From assembly GCF_018131075.1 (NCBI RefSeq), contig NZ_JAFCLS010000011.1, positions 1-64,000 of the forward strand: a DNA stretch of 64,000 nt, read 5' to 3'. Each line of letters begins with the position of its first letter. Within the stretch, counting starts at the first letter, position 1. A program made the position numbers and the translations under genes. This DNA comes from Bradyrhizobium sp. JYMT SZCCT0428 (GTDB lineage Bacteria; Pseudomonadota; Alphaproteobacteria; Rhizobiales; Xanthobacteraceae). This document shows, one piece after another, positions 9,384-18,917 of the stretch. The notes beneath the pieces are model-generated. The model was not told the origin of the DNA. It saw nothing but the letters and a program-made list of their open reading frames with translations, and did not search any database.

Positions 9384-10424
9384 ATGACACCGCTCGTCAG
9401 CGTTCTCATTCCAGCGTTCAATGCCGAAGGAACGATCGCGGACACGCTTCGCTCGGCCATGGCGCAGACCTATCGTAACCTGGAAATTATCGTAGTGGAC
9501 GACGGCTCGCGGGACGACACCGCTAGCATCGTGTCACGACTTGAAACTGATGATTCCCGGATCAGATTGGTTCAGCAAGCTAATTCGGGAGTTGCTGCGG
9601 CTCGGAATGCCGCCCTCTCTGCATCGGGCGGGTCGCTGATTGCTCCGCTCGATGCGGACGATCTGTGGCATCCGCAGAAGATCGAGATGCAGGTCAACAG
9701 TCTGGGCACGAGCGGTGACGGATCCGGCCTCGATTACTGCTGGTATGTCGACATAGACGAAAGATCTACGATCCTCAGCTGCAACGTCAACCGATTTGAG
9801 GGTGACGTCTACGAGGACCTGATATTGGCGAACTTCATCGGAAATTCGAGCGTTCCGCTGATTCGCCGATCCATACTGGAGGCCGTCGACGGATGGGATG
9901 CATCTCTTCGCGCAGCAAATGCGCAGGGCTGCGAGGACTGGCTGCTTTACCTCAAGATCGCAGAACGCTCGCGTGTTGCACTCACTCCCGCTTTCCTCGC
10001 TGGCTATCGTCAGCTTCCGCACGCTATGTCGCGAAACGTACTTCAGATGAGCCGGTCATACAGGTTGACGATGGCACAGGCTCGTTCGTCCCATCCGGGC
10101 ATTGCAAAAACATTGCTGGATCGGTCCGCTATGGACTTCGATATGTATATCTCGAGAATGTGCTGGACGTCGGCTCGTCCAGTCGCCGCACTTTGGTTCA
10201 TGCTACGTTCCATGATGCGCGCTCCCCTTAACTGGCGGCACGCTGCGCGCGTGCTGCGTGAGCTTGCGCAGCATCCCGTCGCAAGACGACGCAAAGCCTT
10301 CTCTTCCGACACCACTCCGACGCGCGGAACCATTCACGGCCTTGCGTTCAACTTGCTCCCGCCCGACGCCCAATGTGACCTTTGTCAGATACATCCGACG
10401 AATACCAGGAGTGGCGCGAGTTAG
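9384..10424 (+). CDS. Family 2 glycosyltransferase
   Basis: A 346-residue inverting GT2 enzyme for polysaccharide assembly. It starts directly with the GT-A core: VSVLIPAFNAEGTI (residues 5-18), IIVVDDGSRDD (35-45), PLDADDLW (88-95) and GCEDWLLY (182-189). The ATG follows AAGG at good spacing. It is closely related to the GT2 at 24709: both share the LDADDLW block, the GCEDW block and a P-x-L-x-GYR segment. The residues after about 290 look basic and divergent. The next codirectional gene begins about 80 bases downstream. Sugar specificity is not deducible. Confidence 0.88.
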   Translation: MTPLVSVLIPAFNAEGTIADTLRSAMAQTYRNLEIIVVDDGSRDDTASIVSRLETDDSRIRLVQQANSGVAAARNAALSASGGSLIAPLDADDLWHPQKIEMQVNSLGTSGDGSGLDYCWYVDIDERSTILSCNVNRFEGDVYEDLILANFIGNSSVPLIRRSILEAVDGWDASLRAANAQGCEDWLLYLKIAERSRVALTPAFLAGYRQLPHAMSRNVLQMSRSYRLTMAQARSSHPGIAKTLLDRSAMDFDMYISRMCWTSARPVAALWFMLRSMMRAPLNWRHAARVLRELAQHPVARRRKAFSSDTTPTRGTIHGLAFNLLPPDAQCDLCQIHPTNTRSGAS

Positions 10425-10504
10425 GGGCAGCCCCCTTTTATCCTCCTGCAAATTGAGTAAGATCGCCTTGAAAAGCTATAGATTTGAAGATTTTTGGTAT
10501 CGAC

Positions 10505-11497
10505 ATGGCTTCATCAATTCTCGATCAATCCACGGCAGCGCCATCGAACAGGCCTGTATCTGTCATCATGATTTTCTTGAACGCGGAAGCTTTCATGCAG
10601 GAAGCGATCGAGAGCGTCGTGGCCCAGACCTACCCCAATTGGGAACTCCTTCTGGTCGATGACGGATCCACGGACAAGAGCTCTTCAATAGCAAAGGGCT
10701 TTGCGCAGAGAGACCCAGAGCGCATCCGGTATCTCGATCACCCGGGTCATATAAACCGGGGGATGAGCGCCACGCGAAACGTCGGCATCACAGCCGCACG
10801 CGGAGAGTTCGTCTCATTTATCGATGCGGACGATGTTTGGGAGCCAATGAAGCTTGCCGATCAGATCGAGATCATGCGGAGCCATGCTGAGCTGGGAATG
10901 GTCTGCGGCACGGTGCTTTATTGGGGAAGCTGGTCGGGGGGGCAGGACTTTCTTGTCAAGACGGGACACCTGCTTGACCGACCAATCCCGCCACCCGAGG
11001 CGTTACTTGCGCTGTACCCCTTGGGTAAAGCAGACGCGCCATGTCCGTCGGACGTCATGATCCGGGCAGAGGTTCTGAGGCGGATCGGCGGCTTCGAGGA
11101 ACACTTCACTGCTGAAAGGCAGGCCTATGAGGATCAGGGATTTTTCACCAAGCTCTACTTGGAAGCTCCGGTATTTTTCTCAAGCAAGCGCTGGCTGAAG
11201 TATCGTCAGCATCCCGATTCCTGCCTGACCTCGGTTCGCGATGCCGGACAATATGCCAGCGTTCGCCTTTATTTTCTGTTGTGGTTGAAACGATATCTCG
11301 CTGCGCAGGGGGTAGTCGGGCCTCACATCACCGCGGCCGTCGAACGTTCGATGTGGCGCTTCCGCCATCCGGCACTGCATTCCATGCTGACCCTGCCCTT
11401 CCGCATTTTGGAGAGAGTTCTCCGAAGAATCGGAAAGAGCCATATCCTGTACGGAAGACAACTGTTCAATCCAACCGATCCTGCGGCTCGCCCGTGA
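10505..11497 (+). CDS. Family 2 glycosyltransferase
   Basis: A 330-residue GT2 enzyme with VSVIMIFLNAEAFM (residues 18-31), LLVDDGSTDKS (49-59), FIDADD (105-110) and a late YEDQGFF acidic motif expected for the catalytic base region. I chose the ATG at 10505; an in-frame TTG at 10484 would add seven residues and no strong ribosome site decides between them. It forms a rightward pair with the GT2 at 9384 and faces the leftward wzt gene. A short stem (11488-11502) followed by six Ts at 11509-11514 may end transcription. It presumably adds a sugar of the same glycan; donor unknown. Confidence 0.87.
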   Translation: MASSILDQSTAAPSNRPVSVIMIFLNAEAFMQEAIESVVAQTYPNWELLLVDDGSTDKSSSIAKGFAQRDPERIRYLDHPGHINRGMSATRNVGITAARGEFVSFIDADDVWEPMKLADQIEIMRSHAELGMVCGTVLYWGSWSGGQDFLVKTGHLLDRPIPPPEALLALYPLGKADAPCPSDVMIRAEVLRRIGGFEEHFTAERQAYEDQGFFTKLYLEAPVFFSSKRWLKYRQHPDSCLTSVRDAGQYASVRLYFLLWLKRYLAAQGVVGPHITAAVERSMWRFRHPALHSMLTLPFRILERVLRRIGKSHILYGRQLFNPTDPAARP

Positions 11498-11603
11498 GGC
11501 GATGCGGATTTTTTGAAGTCCATTATTCGTCAAGAATCACCAACGCGACGGGTATCAGGTGGCGCAAAGTGCTCCCGAGCTCACCGTCCCATACCCGTTC
11601 GCG

Positions 11604-12839
11604 CTAGCCGAGAACGCGCAATTCGGCGGAATGCGACAGCCGTACAATTCCATGCTCTCGAAGGTACGGCCAATACGCGTCATTCACGGTCGCAGCGACG
11701 ACGTCGAAGCTGAGACAAGAGTCCGCCGACAGGGTCGGCTCTTCCTCACCCCACGCGTAGAGCGCAAGCCCGGCAGTGTATGTTCCAGGCAATAATCCCA
11801 GCGAGCGCACCTTGAAGACGACCTCAATCATCTGACTGAAATCGAATTGGTCCACGCCCTCAGCAAGACTTTCAAAGGCCGAGATCAATCCGCCCTCCTG
11901 CTCAAAGATGTGAACCCTCGCCACGCCCCGTCTAAATGGCTGCTTTGCGCCGAGCCGCAGCACAAAGTCATAATCCCCGCCAAACTTCACATAGTCGCAC
12001 ACGGCTTCCGATCCGGCCGCCACGATTCTAAGTTCACCCCAAAGGTCTTCCGTCCCAACGCGGGCACGCGTAGTCTGTCGGGGAGCCGCCACCGCCAGGT
12101 AGGAATCTATGACGGAAGACGCGTCGCCGACTTCTTTAAGGGTGCCGCTTTCGAGATATACAGCCATGTCGCATAGCTGACGAACCATTGCCATGTTGTG
12201 GCTAACGAAGAGCACTGTCCGCCCCTCCCCTGCCGCGTCCTTCATTTTGGCCAATGATTTGCGCTGGAACTCGGCATCACCGACAGCCAAAACCTCATCG
12301 ACAATCAGGATATCCGGCTCGAGATGGGCAGCAATCGCAAACGCGAGACGAACATACATGCCGGACGAATAGCGCTTGACCGGTGTTTCCAGGACAGCCC
12401 CGATATCGGCGAATTCGATGATCTGATCCAGCTTCGAAGTGATCTCGGCCTTGCTCATGCCCAGTATTGTGCCGTTCAAGTAGATGTTTTCGATGCCGTT
12501 AAGTTCGGGATGAAAACCGGCCCCGACCTCGAGCAGACTGCCGATGCGCCCCTTGAGGATGGCCTCACCGGCTTCCGGCTCAGTGATCGAGGTCAGCACC
12601 TTCAGCAGGGTCGTCTTGCCCGAACCATTTCGACCTATAATCCCACAAACCTTTCCCGCAGGAACTGAGAACGTAATATCCCTGAGCGCGTAGAATTCAT
12701 CGCGTGAGATCTGCGCACCAGTATCACTTCCGCGGCCGAACAACCGACGTATCTCCTCACGCAGCGAGCGCATACCGATCGCGCCGCGACGGTACCGCTT
12801 CGAAAGCCCCCGAACCTGGATTGCTGGCGTTGCTGGCAA
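11604..12839 (-). CDS. wzt: Polysaccharide ABC transporter ATP-binding protein with C-terminal domain
   Basis: The nucleotide-binding subunit that drives export of a finished polysaccharide across the inner membrane with the permease encoded just upstream. Walker A is GRNGSGKT (residues 69-76), the ABC signature region YSSGM (157-161) and Walker B ILIVDE (177-182). Residues about 245-411 form an extra C-terminal domain like those of Wzt proteins that recognise a terminally modified glycan. I chose the TTG one base after the wzm stop codon. An upstream in-frame start at 12929 would overlap wzm by 89 bases, and no clear ribosome site supports either. Coupling to wzm translation is likely. The neighbouring methyltransferase could supply the terminal cap. 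Confidence 0.88.
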   Translation of the reverse strand: MPATPAIQVRGLSKRYRRGAIGMRSLREEIRRLFGRGSDTGAQISRDEFYALRDITFSVPAGKVCGIIGRNGSGKTTLLKVLTSITEPEAGEAILKGRIGSLLEVGAGFHPELNGIENIYLNGTILGMSKAEITSKLDQIIEFADIGAVLETPVKRYSSGMYVRLAFAIAAHLEPDILIVDEVLAVGDAEFQRKSLAKMKDAAGEGRTVLFVSHNMAMVRQLCDMAVYLESGTLKEVGDASSVIDSYLAVAAPRQTTRARVGTEDLWGELRIVAAGSEAVCDYVKFGGDYDFVLRLGAKQPFRRGVARVHIFEQEGGLISAFESLAEGVDQFDFSQMIEVVFKVRSLGLLPGTYTAGLALYAWGEEEPTLSADSCLSFDVVAATVNDAYWPYLREHGIVRLSHSAELRVLG

Positions 12840-12840
12840 T

Positions 12841-13683
12841 TTAGATTGTATCCATAACGGTGCGCTCGACACGCTGATAGACAATAACGCCGGCTGCCAG
12901 CACGGCAAGGGTGGATAACACAGAGGCAATGACCTGATTGGCTTCGAGATGCGAGTGACCGAGAAAGCACCAGCGGCTTTCCTCGACCAAAACAGCGAGT
13001 GGGTTAACGAAGCTGGTTAAGGTTCGATATCTCTCGGGAATGAATGAAAATGGATAAAGGACAGGTGTCACGAACATTGAAACCTGGACCAGGAAAGGCG
13101 TCATGAAACCCATGTCCCGGTATTTGGCCGTCGATGCCCCAAGCACAAGGCCGACCGCCAAGGAAAAGGCTGCAAGCTGCACCACCACAATCGGGAACAA
13201 GAGAATGCGCCATGAAAGCCCGTCAATCTTCCCCATCCATCCATAAGCGACGGCGAATATCAGAATGACGACGAACTGAATGAGGAGAGCCACGCCGTTA
13301 GAGAGCAGCGCCGACACTGGAAGGATAATACGCGGGAAATAGACCTTACTGAACAGATGCTCGTTAGCGATGAAGACCTGGCTCGTGGTAAAAATGATCT
13401 GCGAAAAATATGACCAGACGATCAGTCCGCAGAGATAGAACAGCGGCGCCGGCTGATTTCCTGTCGAAACTCCGGCCACTCCACTAATCGTGGCGGTGAA
13501 TACCGCCGTCCACACAAGAGGCTGCAGGACAAGCCAACCCGGACCAAGCAAAGTCTGCTTGTGGCGGACCTTGATGTCACGCATGGCGAAAAGCAGCAGA
13601 AGATCTCGATGGTTCCAAACGCGGCTCAGCTTAAGATCAAACCATCCTCGTCGACGCCTGATAATCGTGATCAGCTCTGTCAT
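12841..13683 (-). CDS. wzm: Polysaccharide ABC transporter permease
   Basis: A 280-residue ABC-2 type integral membrane protein that forms the channel for Wzt-driven glycan export. After a soluble head with WNHRDLLLLFAMRDIK and the LGPGWLVLQPL entry motif, about six hydrophobic segments follow, typical of Wzm/KpsM. Its ATG overlaps the deacetylase stop by 4 bases (ATGA), and its own stop is followed at once by wzt, so the three genes are translationally linked. Length matches the family. The presence of a complete Wzm-Wzt pair in a locus that also has Wzx and Wzy is unusual. Confidence 0.92.
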   Translation of the reverse strand: MTELITIIRRRRGWFDLKLSRVWNHRDLLLLFAMRDIKVRHKQTLLGPGWLVLQPLVWTAVFTATISGVAGVSTGNQPAPLFYLCGLIVWSYFSQIIFTTSQVFIANEHLFSKVYFPRIILPVSALLSNGVALLIQFVVILIFAVAYGWMGKIDGLSWRILLFPIVVVQLAAFSLAVGLVLGASTAKYRDMGFMTPFLVQVSMFVTPVLYPFSFIPERYRTLTSFVNPLAVLVEESRWCFLGHSHLEANQVIASVLSTLAVLAAGVIVYQRVERTVMDTI

Positions 13684-14651
13684 GAAAGTGGATCCTTGAT
13701 CCTCTTCAGAAGCCCGTCACCACTCCAGTCGCCCACGTAAAGTCTTGGCAACTTCATTGGATCCGCATGCGGTCTCACGACCCCGGCCTCGACCGTGCAC
13801 GCCATGGAAAAGCCAGCGTCTCGAACCGCAGACACTGTGGCATCAGTGTAATCGCCAAATGGATAAGCGAAAGCGCTTACCGGACCGTCAATAAGCTCTT
13901 CGCAAGCTTGCCGGCTTTCGGCAATTTCGCGAAACTGGGCTTCAATGGAATGAGCGGGCAGCGTCGGATGGTTAACCGTGTGAGCTCCGACGGTAATAAG
14001 GCCGTCCGAAATGCTCCTGACCTCCTCCCGTGTCATGACGCGATGCGCCTCCCGTGCCGTCAGGTCGCAACCAGCCCATCTTCCGAGCTGCTCCAGGTTC
14101 TTCAATTGCGACTCATATTCTAGCACGCGTAGCCGGGCCCAGACCTCCTGGAAGATCTTTTTTCGTCCTTCTTGTTGCGCAACTGGCGGGACCGCCCAAT
14201 GAATGGTTGTGCCTGCAATCTCCATCGCAAGATTAGCCGGAAGCATTTCCGTCTCAAGGAAGATTCGACTGGTCGCGTCCCACCAAAATTCACGGTCAGT
14301 GCCGATCGTTCCTGTCGTGACAAACAGAGTCATTGGACAGTCATGGCGCTGGAGTACCTTCCGAGCGTTTGAATAGACATCATGATAGCCATCATCGAAC
14401 GTCACTGCCGCCAATGGCTTATCCCTCGATGACCGGCTGCGCTCTGCTTCGACAAGATCATGAAGATGAACGACGCGTCGCACTTGTGTCAGGGCGTTGA
14501 TCTGCTCCTCGAAACGGGCCGGGGCCACCGCAAGTCCCCAGGGATCGATCGGGATGTCTGCCACGCGATGATACATGAGAATGACCGGCGCCGCGTTATG
14601 AAGCCGACGATCAATGAACCGCCTTACTCCGCGCAGCGCCGCTGATATCAT
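13680..14651 (-). CDS. Polysaccharide deacetylase (NodB homology, CE4)
   Basis: A 323-residue metal-dependent deacetylase expected to remove N- or O-acetyl groups from a glycan. MYHRV (residues 26-30) opens the domain, TFDDG (84-88) holds the catalytic base and metal aspartate, and HTVNH (224-228) gives the two metal histidines. FAYPFGDYTD near the end is the later CE4 motif. The ATG at 14651 overlaps the upstream methyltransferase stop by one base (TGATG); an upstream in-frame start at 14762 would overlap that gene by over 100 bases and is rejected. No signal peptide is evident, suggesting cytoplasmic action on a precursor or nascent chain. Exact substrate unknown. Confidence 0.88.
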   Translation of the reverse strand: MISAALRGVRRFIDRRLHNAAPVILMYHRVADIPIDPWGLAVAPARFEEQINALTQVRRVVHLHDLVEAERSRSSRDKPLAAVTFDDGYHDVYSNARKVLQRHDCPMTLFVTTGTIGTDREFWWDATSRIFLETEMLPANLAMEIAGTTIHWAVPPVAQQEGRKKIFQEVWARLRVLEYESQLKNLEQLGRWAGCDLTAREAHRVMTREEVRSISDGLITVGAHTVNHPTLPAHSIEAQFREIAESRQACEELIDGPVSAFAYPFGDYTDATVSAVRDAGFSMACTVEAGVVRPHADPMKLPRLYVGDWSGDGLLKRIKDPLS

Positions 14652-15424
14652 CAAAGCGCCCTCTTGACGGCTTTGCCGGTGACGATAACGGGGAATGATG
14701 CATCGAGGATGTCGAGCTTCGACGCCGGAACCTCCGAGGTCGCCAGTCCCTGTAGAAAGCAACCTGCAGCAAACACATTTCCGAAGGTTTCAGTAACAAC
14801 ATCCTTCTCGTCGAAGTATTCAGCAAGCAGCTTCCCCAGAGCCAACTGCGTCAATGACCAGTACCATGTATATCCCCACTCCCCCGCATCAACGGGAGAA
14901 ATGCCCGGCACCGTAACAAGAAGAGTTCCACCCGGCTTGAGAGATCGCGCGAGCTCTGCCAGGGCTTTGCGCATGTCGAAGATGAGATGCAACGTTTGTG
15001 TGAGAACGATGCAATCAAAGGCGGCAGGCGGCAAAACTCCGGACTGCGAAAGATCGCCCACGATGGTCGCAGCCGGATTGCCAGCATCGACGTGCAGGAC
15101 ATCGCTCTGGTCTACTCTTGGACCGCCAAATCTGACGGTATAGCTGTTGTCTCCGATCTCCAGCACCCGGCCTCGGATGTCGCCGGCATTCCTGCTGAGA
15201 AAATTTTCGATATAGTAGCGATCAATGGGGTTGCCCCGATCAAAGCCGAACGAGGTGCTGATCGGACTTGTCCGGACAAAATCTCCGAGCTTGACCGCCC
15301 CCAAAGGGGGCGCCCAGAGACGCTCCGGCATTTGCCTGCCAATAGACGATGGCGCATTCCTGATGGCCCAGCGCAATCCCTTCTTTCCAAGTCTTGCGAG
15401 ACTACCAAGCGAGGGAACTACCAT
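14651..15424 (-). CDS. SAM-dependent methyltransferase, class I
   Basis: A 257-residue methyltransferase with motif I VLEIGD (residues 87-92), a post-motif segment CIVLTQTLHLIFD and the LKPGGTLLVTVPG strand typical of the Methyltransf_11 group. It sits directly upstream of deacetylase-wzm-wzt and is linked by a TGATG overlap, so it may methylate the glycan exported by that ABC transporter. Terminal methylation as a chain-stop signal is known for some Wzm-Wzt systems, but here it is inferred. I chose ATG 15424; a TTG at 15475 would add 17 residues. The acceptor is unknown. Confidence 0.82.
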   Translation of the reverse strand: MVVPSLGSLARLGKKGLRWAIRNAPSSIGRQMPERLWAPPLGAVKLGDFVRTSPISTSFGFDRGNPIDRYYIENFLSRNAGDIRGRVLEIGDNSYTVRFGGPRVDQSDVLHVDAGNPAATIVGDLSQSGVLPPAAFDCIVLTQTLHLIFDMRKALAELARSLKPGGTLLVTVPGISPVDAGEWGYTWYWSLTQLALGKLLAEYFDEKDVVTETFGNVFAAGCFLQGLATSEVPASKLDILDASFPVIVTGKAVKRAL

Positions 15425-15604
15425 TTGCGTCAATCCATCAGTGAGTTCTGCAAGCCGGAACCGGACCGGCAACAACGTCGGGCTGGATCATCATATGAAG
15501 CAGCATGATTTCTACGAACCTTTGCACTTGCTCGCACAATAAGGCGTAGTCCGCGCGCCCATCCTGACGCATTCAGTTGCGTGCGCGGCTGCCTCGCTGT
15601 TTGA

Positions 15605-16645
15605 TCAAGCGCTGCGGCTTCCCCGGTCGACCGGCCATTTGCGATAATCCGCCGACTCGACCAAAAACCCATTGCCTACCAATTCGTCTACCGTCAACAG
15701 CATCCTCGCAGATTCGAGCTTTAACCGAAGCTGGGGCAGTTTCCGAAGCCCGCCCAGGTACGAGGTGTACTCATCCGTCGTCAAAAATCCATATCGCCCG
15801 CTCTCAACCGCTTCAACGACCTTCGCGTAAAACGAGTCCACGAACGGAAAGTGCAACAGCACGCAGGAAATATCCGCCAATCGTGCGTTCAGTGCATGAT
15901 GCCAGGCTATGAACGGCTTGATGTTTCCATCCATTCGAAAAAGCGACACCTTCGTGAGGCCATTGTTGGTTCCAAAAATGGTTTTCCTGATACCACCGTG
16001 ATGCGTCATGATCGCGGGATTGGATACCTCCCCGAACAGGTATGGAGACTTGTCGATGCTTGAAAGATCATAAAAGGGATATTGCGTTCGGAGGTCGGCA
16101 TCGCTGTCAATCTTGGCATCCGAGATCGGCCTGTCGCTGAACATGTCCAACATCTGCGTTATGACGGCGTTGAAGCCCTTGTCGTCGAGATAGCCAATCA
16201 GGCTGCGCAGCGACACCTCGGCAGATCGGGGAAAGTCGAACAACTCGTCTACGTCCACACAAAGACACCACCGATCACGGCAATACCGCTTTGCGAGGTA
16301 CCTTTTCATCGTGTTTTCGTAGGCATGATAAGGCGCGTAAGTTTGTAGCAGAGTTACATCGGGCTGCTTCGATAGAAACTCTACGGAGCGATCCGTCGAT
16401 CCATTATCGAGAATCACGAAATTTCTGATGCCCATGGAGCGATGGTGAGCAAGGAATGACTTAAGCCAGGCTTCGCCATTCCGCATGACACTGATGACAA
16501 CGACCTCATCGGGACCGCCATCGCTCGGGGGGGCGCCGTGGAGGTGCTTCACTCTGAAGGGCAGGAGCAGCCCCCGAAGTCCGAACTGGACGACGTTCAG
16601 CTTGTTTAAGCGACCAACGAAGGACCGAAAGCTTTTTTTTAACAT
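15605..16645 (-). CDS. Glycosyltransferase of the Glyco_tranf_2_4 / GT92-like type
   Basis: A 346-residue enzyme with a GT-A-like core: VVVISVMRNGEAWLKSFLAHH (residues 48-68), FVILDNGSTDRS (76-87), and DVDELF (131-136) as the metal-binding acidic motif. This set matches the glycosyltransferase family 2-like group PF13704 rather than canonical GT2. I start at ATG 16645, preceded by AAGGA; an upstream start at 16786 would add 47 residues without domain features. It lies between galE and the methyltransferase in the leftward ABC-export series, with gaps of about 150 and 180 bases. Sugar specificity unknown. Confidence 0.8.
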   Translation of the reverse strand: MLKKSFRSFVGRLNKLNVVQFGLRGLLLPFRVKHLHGAPPSDGGPDEVVVISVMRNGEAWLKSFLAHHRSMGIRNFVILDNGSTDRSVEFLSKQPDVTLLQTYAPYHAYENTMKRYLAKRYCRDRWCLCVDVDELFDFPRSAEVSLRSLIGYLDDKGFNAVITQMLDMFSDRPISDAKIDSDADLRTQYPFYDLSSIDKSPYLFGEVSNPAIMTHHGGIRKTIFGTNNGLTKVSLFRMDGNIKPFIAWHHALNARLADISCVLLHFPFVDSFYAKVVEAVESGRYGFLTTDEYTSYLGGLRKLPQLRLKLESARMLLTVDELVGNGFLVESADYRKWPVDRGSRSA

Positions 16646-16798
16646 GAGCCCACTAATCCTTGCACCCGCGGCCCGAGCGAGACCACGGCCGACGCCCGTG
16701 CCATCCTCGATCGCCAAAAAACACTCGCGTGAAGGGGCGCTGAAATCCATCAGTGACGGTAATCGCGGACATCCAATCTCTGCCATGCCTTTACAACG

Positions 16799-17782
16799 TC
16801 ATGAAGGAGGATGGAGATTCTGCCACTTGAGGGCCGTCTCGACGATGAAGTCGATTTGGGAGTGCTGAGGCCTCCAACCGAGCTCTCGTTCGGCTTTCGC
16901 AAACGATGCAACGAGTTTGGGCGGATCCCCCTCGCGGCGCGGGCCATGACGAACTATCGGGTCGCTCTTGGCCACACGCTTCACAGCCTGGATCAGTTCA
17001 AGCACACTGGTGCCGACTCCCGTACCCAGATTGAAAACATGCGTTCCGCCTTGCGCGACCAGCATTTCGCCGGCGAGCAAATGCGCCTGCGCCAAATCGT
17101 TGACGTGGATGTAGTCCCGGATCGCGCTGCCATCCGGCGTGGGAAAATCCGTTCCCAAGATCGTAAACGGCCGATCGGGACGGCGGGCGGCTTCGATCAC
17201 CAGCGGGATAGCGTGCGTTTCCGGCTCATGGCGCTCCCCGATCTCCCCCTCCGGATCGCAGCCGGCGGCGTTGAAGTAACGCAGGGAAACAGAAGCCAAG
17301 CCATAGGCCCTGCCAAAATCCTCCAGCATGCGTTCGATGATCATCTTCGACCAGCCATAGGGGTTGATCGGCGCTTGCGCGTGCGTCTCATCAATGGGCA
17401 CGTATTGAGGGATTCCGTAACTGGCGCAAGTGCTGGAGAACAGGAGGCGGGAGCTTCCCACCGCGCGCATCGAGTCCAGCAAGGCAAGTGTGCCCGCGGT
17501 ATTGTTACCGTAGTAAATCGCCGGGTCACTCACGGATTCACCGACGTAGGCGAGTGCTGCAAAATGCGCGACCACATCCGGCCTGTAGCGCTCTAACCCA
17601 GCACACACTTGCGCTGAATCACGAATGTCGCACTCTATTAGCGGACCCCAGCGCACGGCATCGCGCCAGCCCCGGGAAAGATTGTCCAGCACCACGACAT
17701 TCCATCCAGCCTTCGCAAATGCCTTGCAACAATGCGACCCCACATAACCGGCACCGCCGGTGACGAGTACCGTTCTCGTCAT
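16799..17782 (-). CDS. galE: UDP-glucose 4-epimerase (second copy)
   Basis: A 327-residue SDR epimerase. GGAGYVGS is at residues 9-16, the LFSST serine/threonine site near 114-118 and the catalytic Y142/K146 in [26 protein letters not shown] is the usual GalE C-terminal block. The start overlaps the stop of the upstream UDP-xylose synthase gene by 4 bases (ATGA), so the two are co-translated. It is clearly distinct from the galE at 7084, with different residues through most of the length, so it is not a recent duplicate. Its pairing with uxs suggests it may act on UDP-xylose/UDP-arabinose as well as hexoses; that is inference. Confidence 0.9.
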   Translation of the reverse strand: MTRTVLVTGGAGYVGSHCCKAFAKAGWNVVVLDNLSRGWRDAVRWGPLIECDIRDSAQVCAGLERYRPDVVAHFAALAYVGESVSDPAIYYGNNTAGTLALLDSMRAVGSSRLLFSSTCASYGIPQYVPIDETHAQAPINPYGWSKMIIERMLEDFGRAYGLASVSLRYFNAAGCDPEGEIGERHEPETHAIPLVIEAARRPDRPFTILGTDFPTPDGSAIRDYIHVNDLAQAHLLAGEMLVAQGGTHVFNLGTGVGTSVLELIQAVKRVAKSDPIVRHGPRREGDPPKLVASFAKAERELGWRPQHSQIDFIVETALKWQNLHPPS

Positions 17783-18765
17783 GCCTTTGCCCCGACACAG
17801 CCGACACTGAGCAGGTTGTCAAAATATGCGACCGTCTTCGCCATGCCATCCCGCAGCGGCACCGCCGGAACCCATCCCAGGATATCCTGGGCCTGCTTGA
17901 TATTGGGCTGACGTTGTTTCGGATCGTCGATCGGGAGCGGTTTAAATTCAATGGCAGAGCGGGATCCGGTAAGCTCGATAACGACCTGTGCCAGTTCCAA
18001 CATCGTGAACTCGACCGGGTTTCCGAGATTGATCGGCCCGGCGACTTCGTCGCCGGTATCCATGAGCCTGATGAGACCATCGATCAGATCGTCGACATAG
18101 CAGAACGAGCGCGTCTGCGTGCCGTCACCATACATCGTGATCGGCTGATTGGTAAGCGCCTGCACGACGAAGTTTGAAACGACACGCCCGTCATTCGGGC
18201 TCATCCGCGGACCATAGGTATTGAAGATGCGCGCGACCTTGATCCGCAGGTTGTGCTGCCGACGGTAGTCGAAAAATAGCGTCTCCGCGCAGCGCTTTCC
18301 TTCATCATAGCAGGAGCGCGGTCCAATGGGATTCACCCTCCCCCAATAACTCTCGTCCTGGGGATGTACTTCCGGATCACCATAGACTTCGGAGGTAGAA
18401 GCCTGCAGGATTTTTGCCCGTATTCTCTTGGCCAGCCCAAGCATGTTTATCGAACCGTGGACGCTGGTCTTGGTCGTTTGAACGGGATCATACTGGTAGT
18501 GCACGGGACTGGCCGGACAAGCCAGATTGAAGATTTCATCGACTTCCAGATAAAGCGGAAAAGTTATGTCGTGCCTGATGATCTCGAACTGGGGACAGCT
18601 GAACAGTCCGGTAAGGTTGTCCTTGCTGCCAGTGTAGAAGTTATCCACGCACAGCACTTCATGCCCGGCGCCGATCAATTTCTCACACAGGTGGGAGCCG
18701 AGGAAACCTGCACCACCTGTCACCAAAATGCGCTTTCTTCGACCTGACAACAGCCCAATCCTCAT
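17779..18765 (-). CDS. UDP-glucuronate decarboxylase (UDP-xylose synthase)
   Basis: A 328-residue SDR that oxidises and decarboxylates UDP-glucuronate to UDP-xylose in the cytoplasm. GGAGFLGS is at residues 17-24, TSEVYGDP near 124-131, and the family-specific catalytic Y153/K157 in [17 protein letters not shown] and [16 protein letters not shown] are hallmarks of UXS enzymes. The substrate would come from the Ugd encoded at 57251. It begins a leftward series and overlaps galE by 4 bases. The upstream 150 bases to the next gene should hold a promoter or a read-through region. Assignment as UXS rather than a dTDP-glucose dehydratase rests on the YDEGK motif. Confidence 0.9.
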   Translation of the reverse strand: MRIGLLSGRRKRILVTGGAGFLGSHLCEKLIGAGHEVLCVDNFYTGSKDNLTGLFSCPQFEIIRHDITFPLYLEVDEIFNLACPASPVHYQYDPVQTTKTSVHGSINMLGLAKRIRAKILQASTSEVYGDPEVHPQDESYWGRVNPIGPRSCYDEGKRCAETLFFDYRRQHNLRIKVARIFNTYGPRMSPNDGRVVSNFVVQALTNQPITMYGDGTQTRSFCYVDDLIDGLIRLMDTGDEVAGPINLGNPVEFTMLELAQVVIELTGSRSAIEFKPLPIDDPKQRQPNIKQAQDILGWVPAVPLRDGMAKTVAYFDNLLSVGCVGAKA

Positions 18766-18917
18766 CTAAAAAAATCGGCAATACTGGCCATATTACGCTT
18801 CAGCTGCCGCAATTCCGGCTGCCGCTTGAAGTTTATCTGGGTGTTCCGGAAAGTCTAATGCATTTCCGGTTAAGCATTAAGATGATTGCAAAACGGTCTG
18901 CGAGCAAGCAAACCTCA

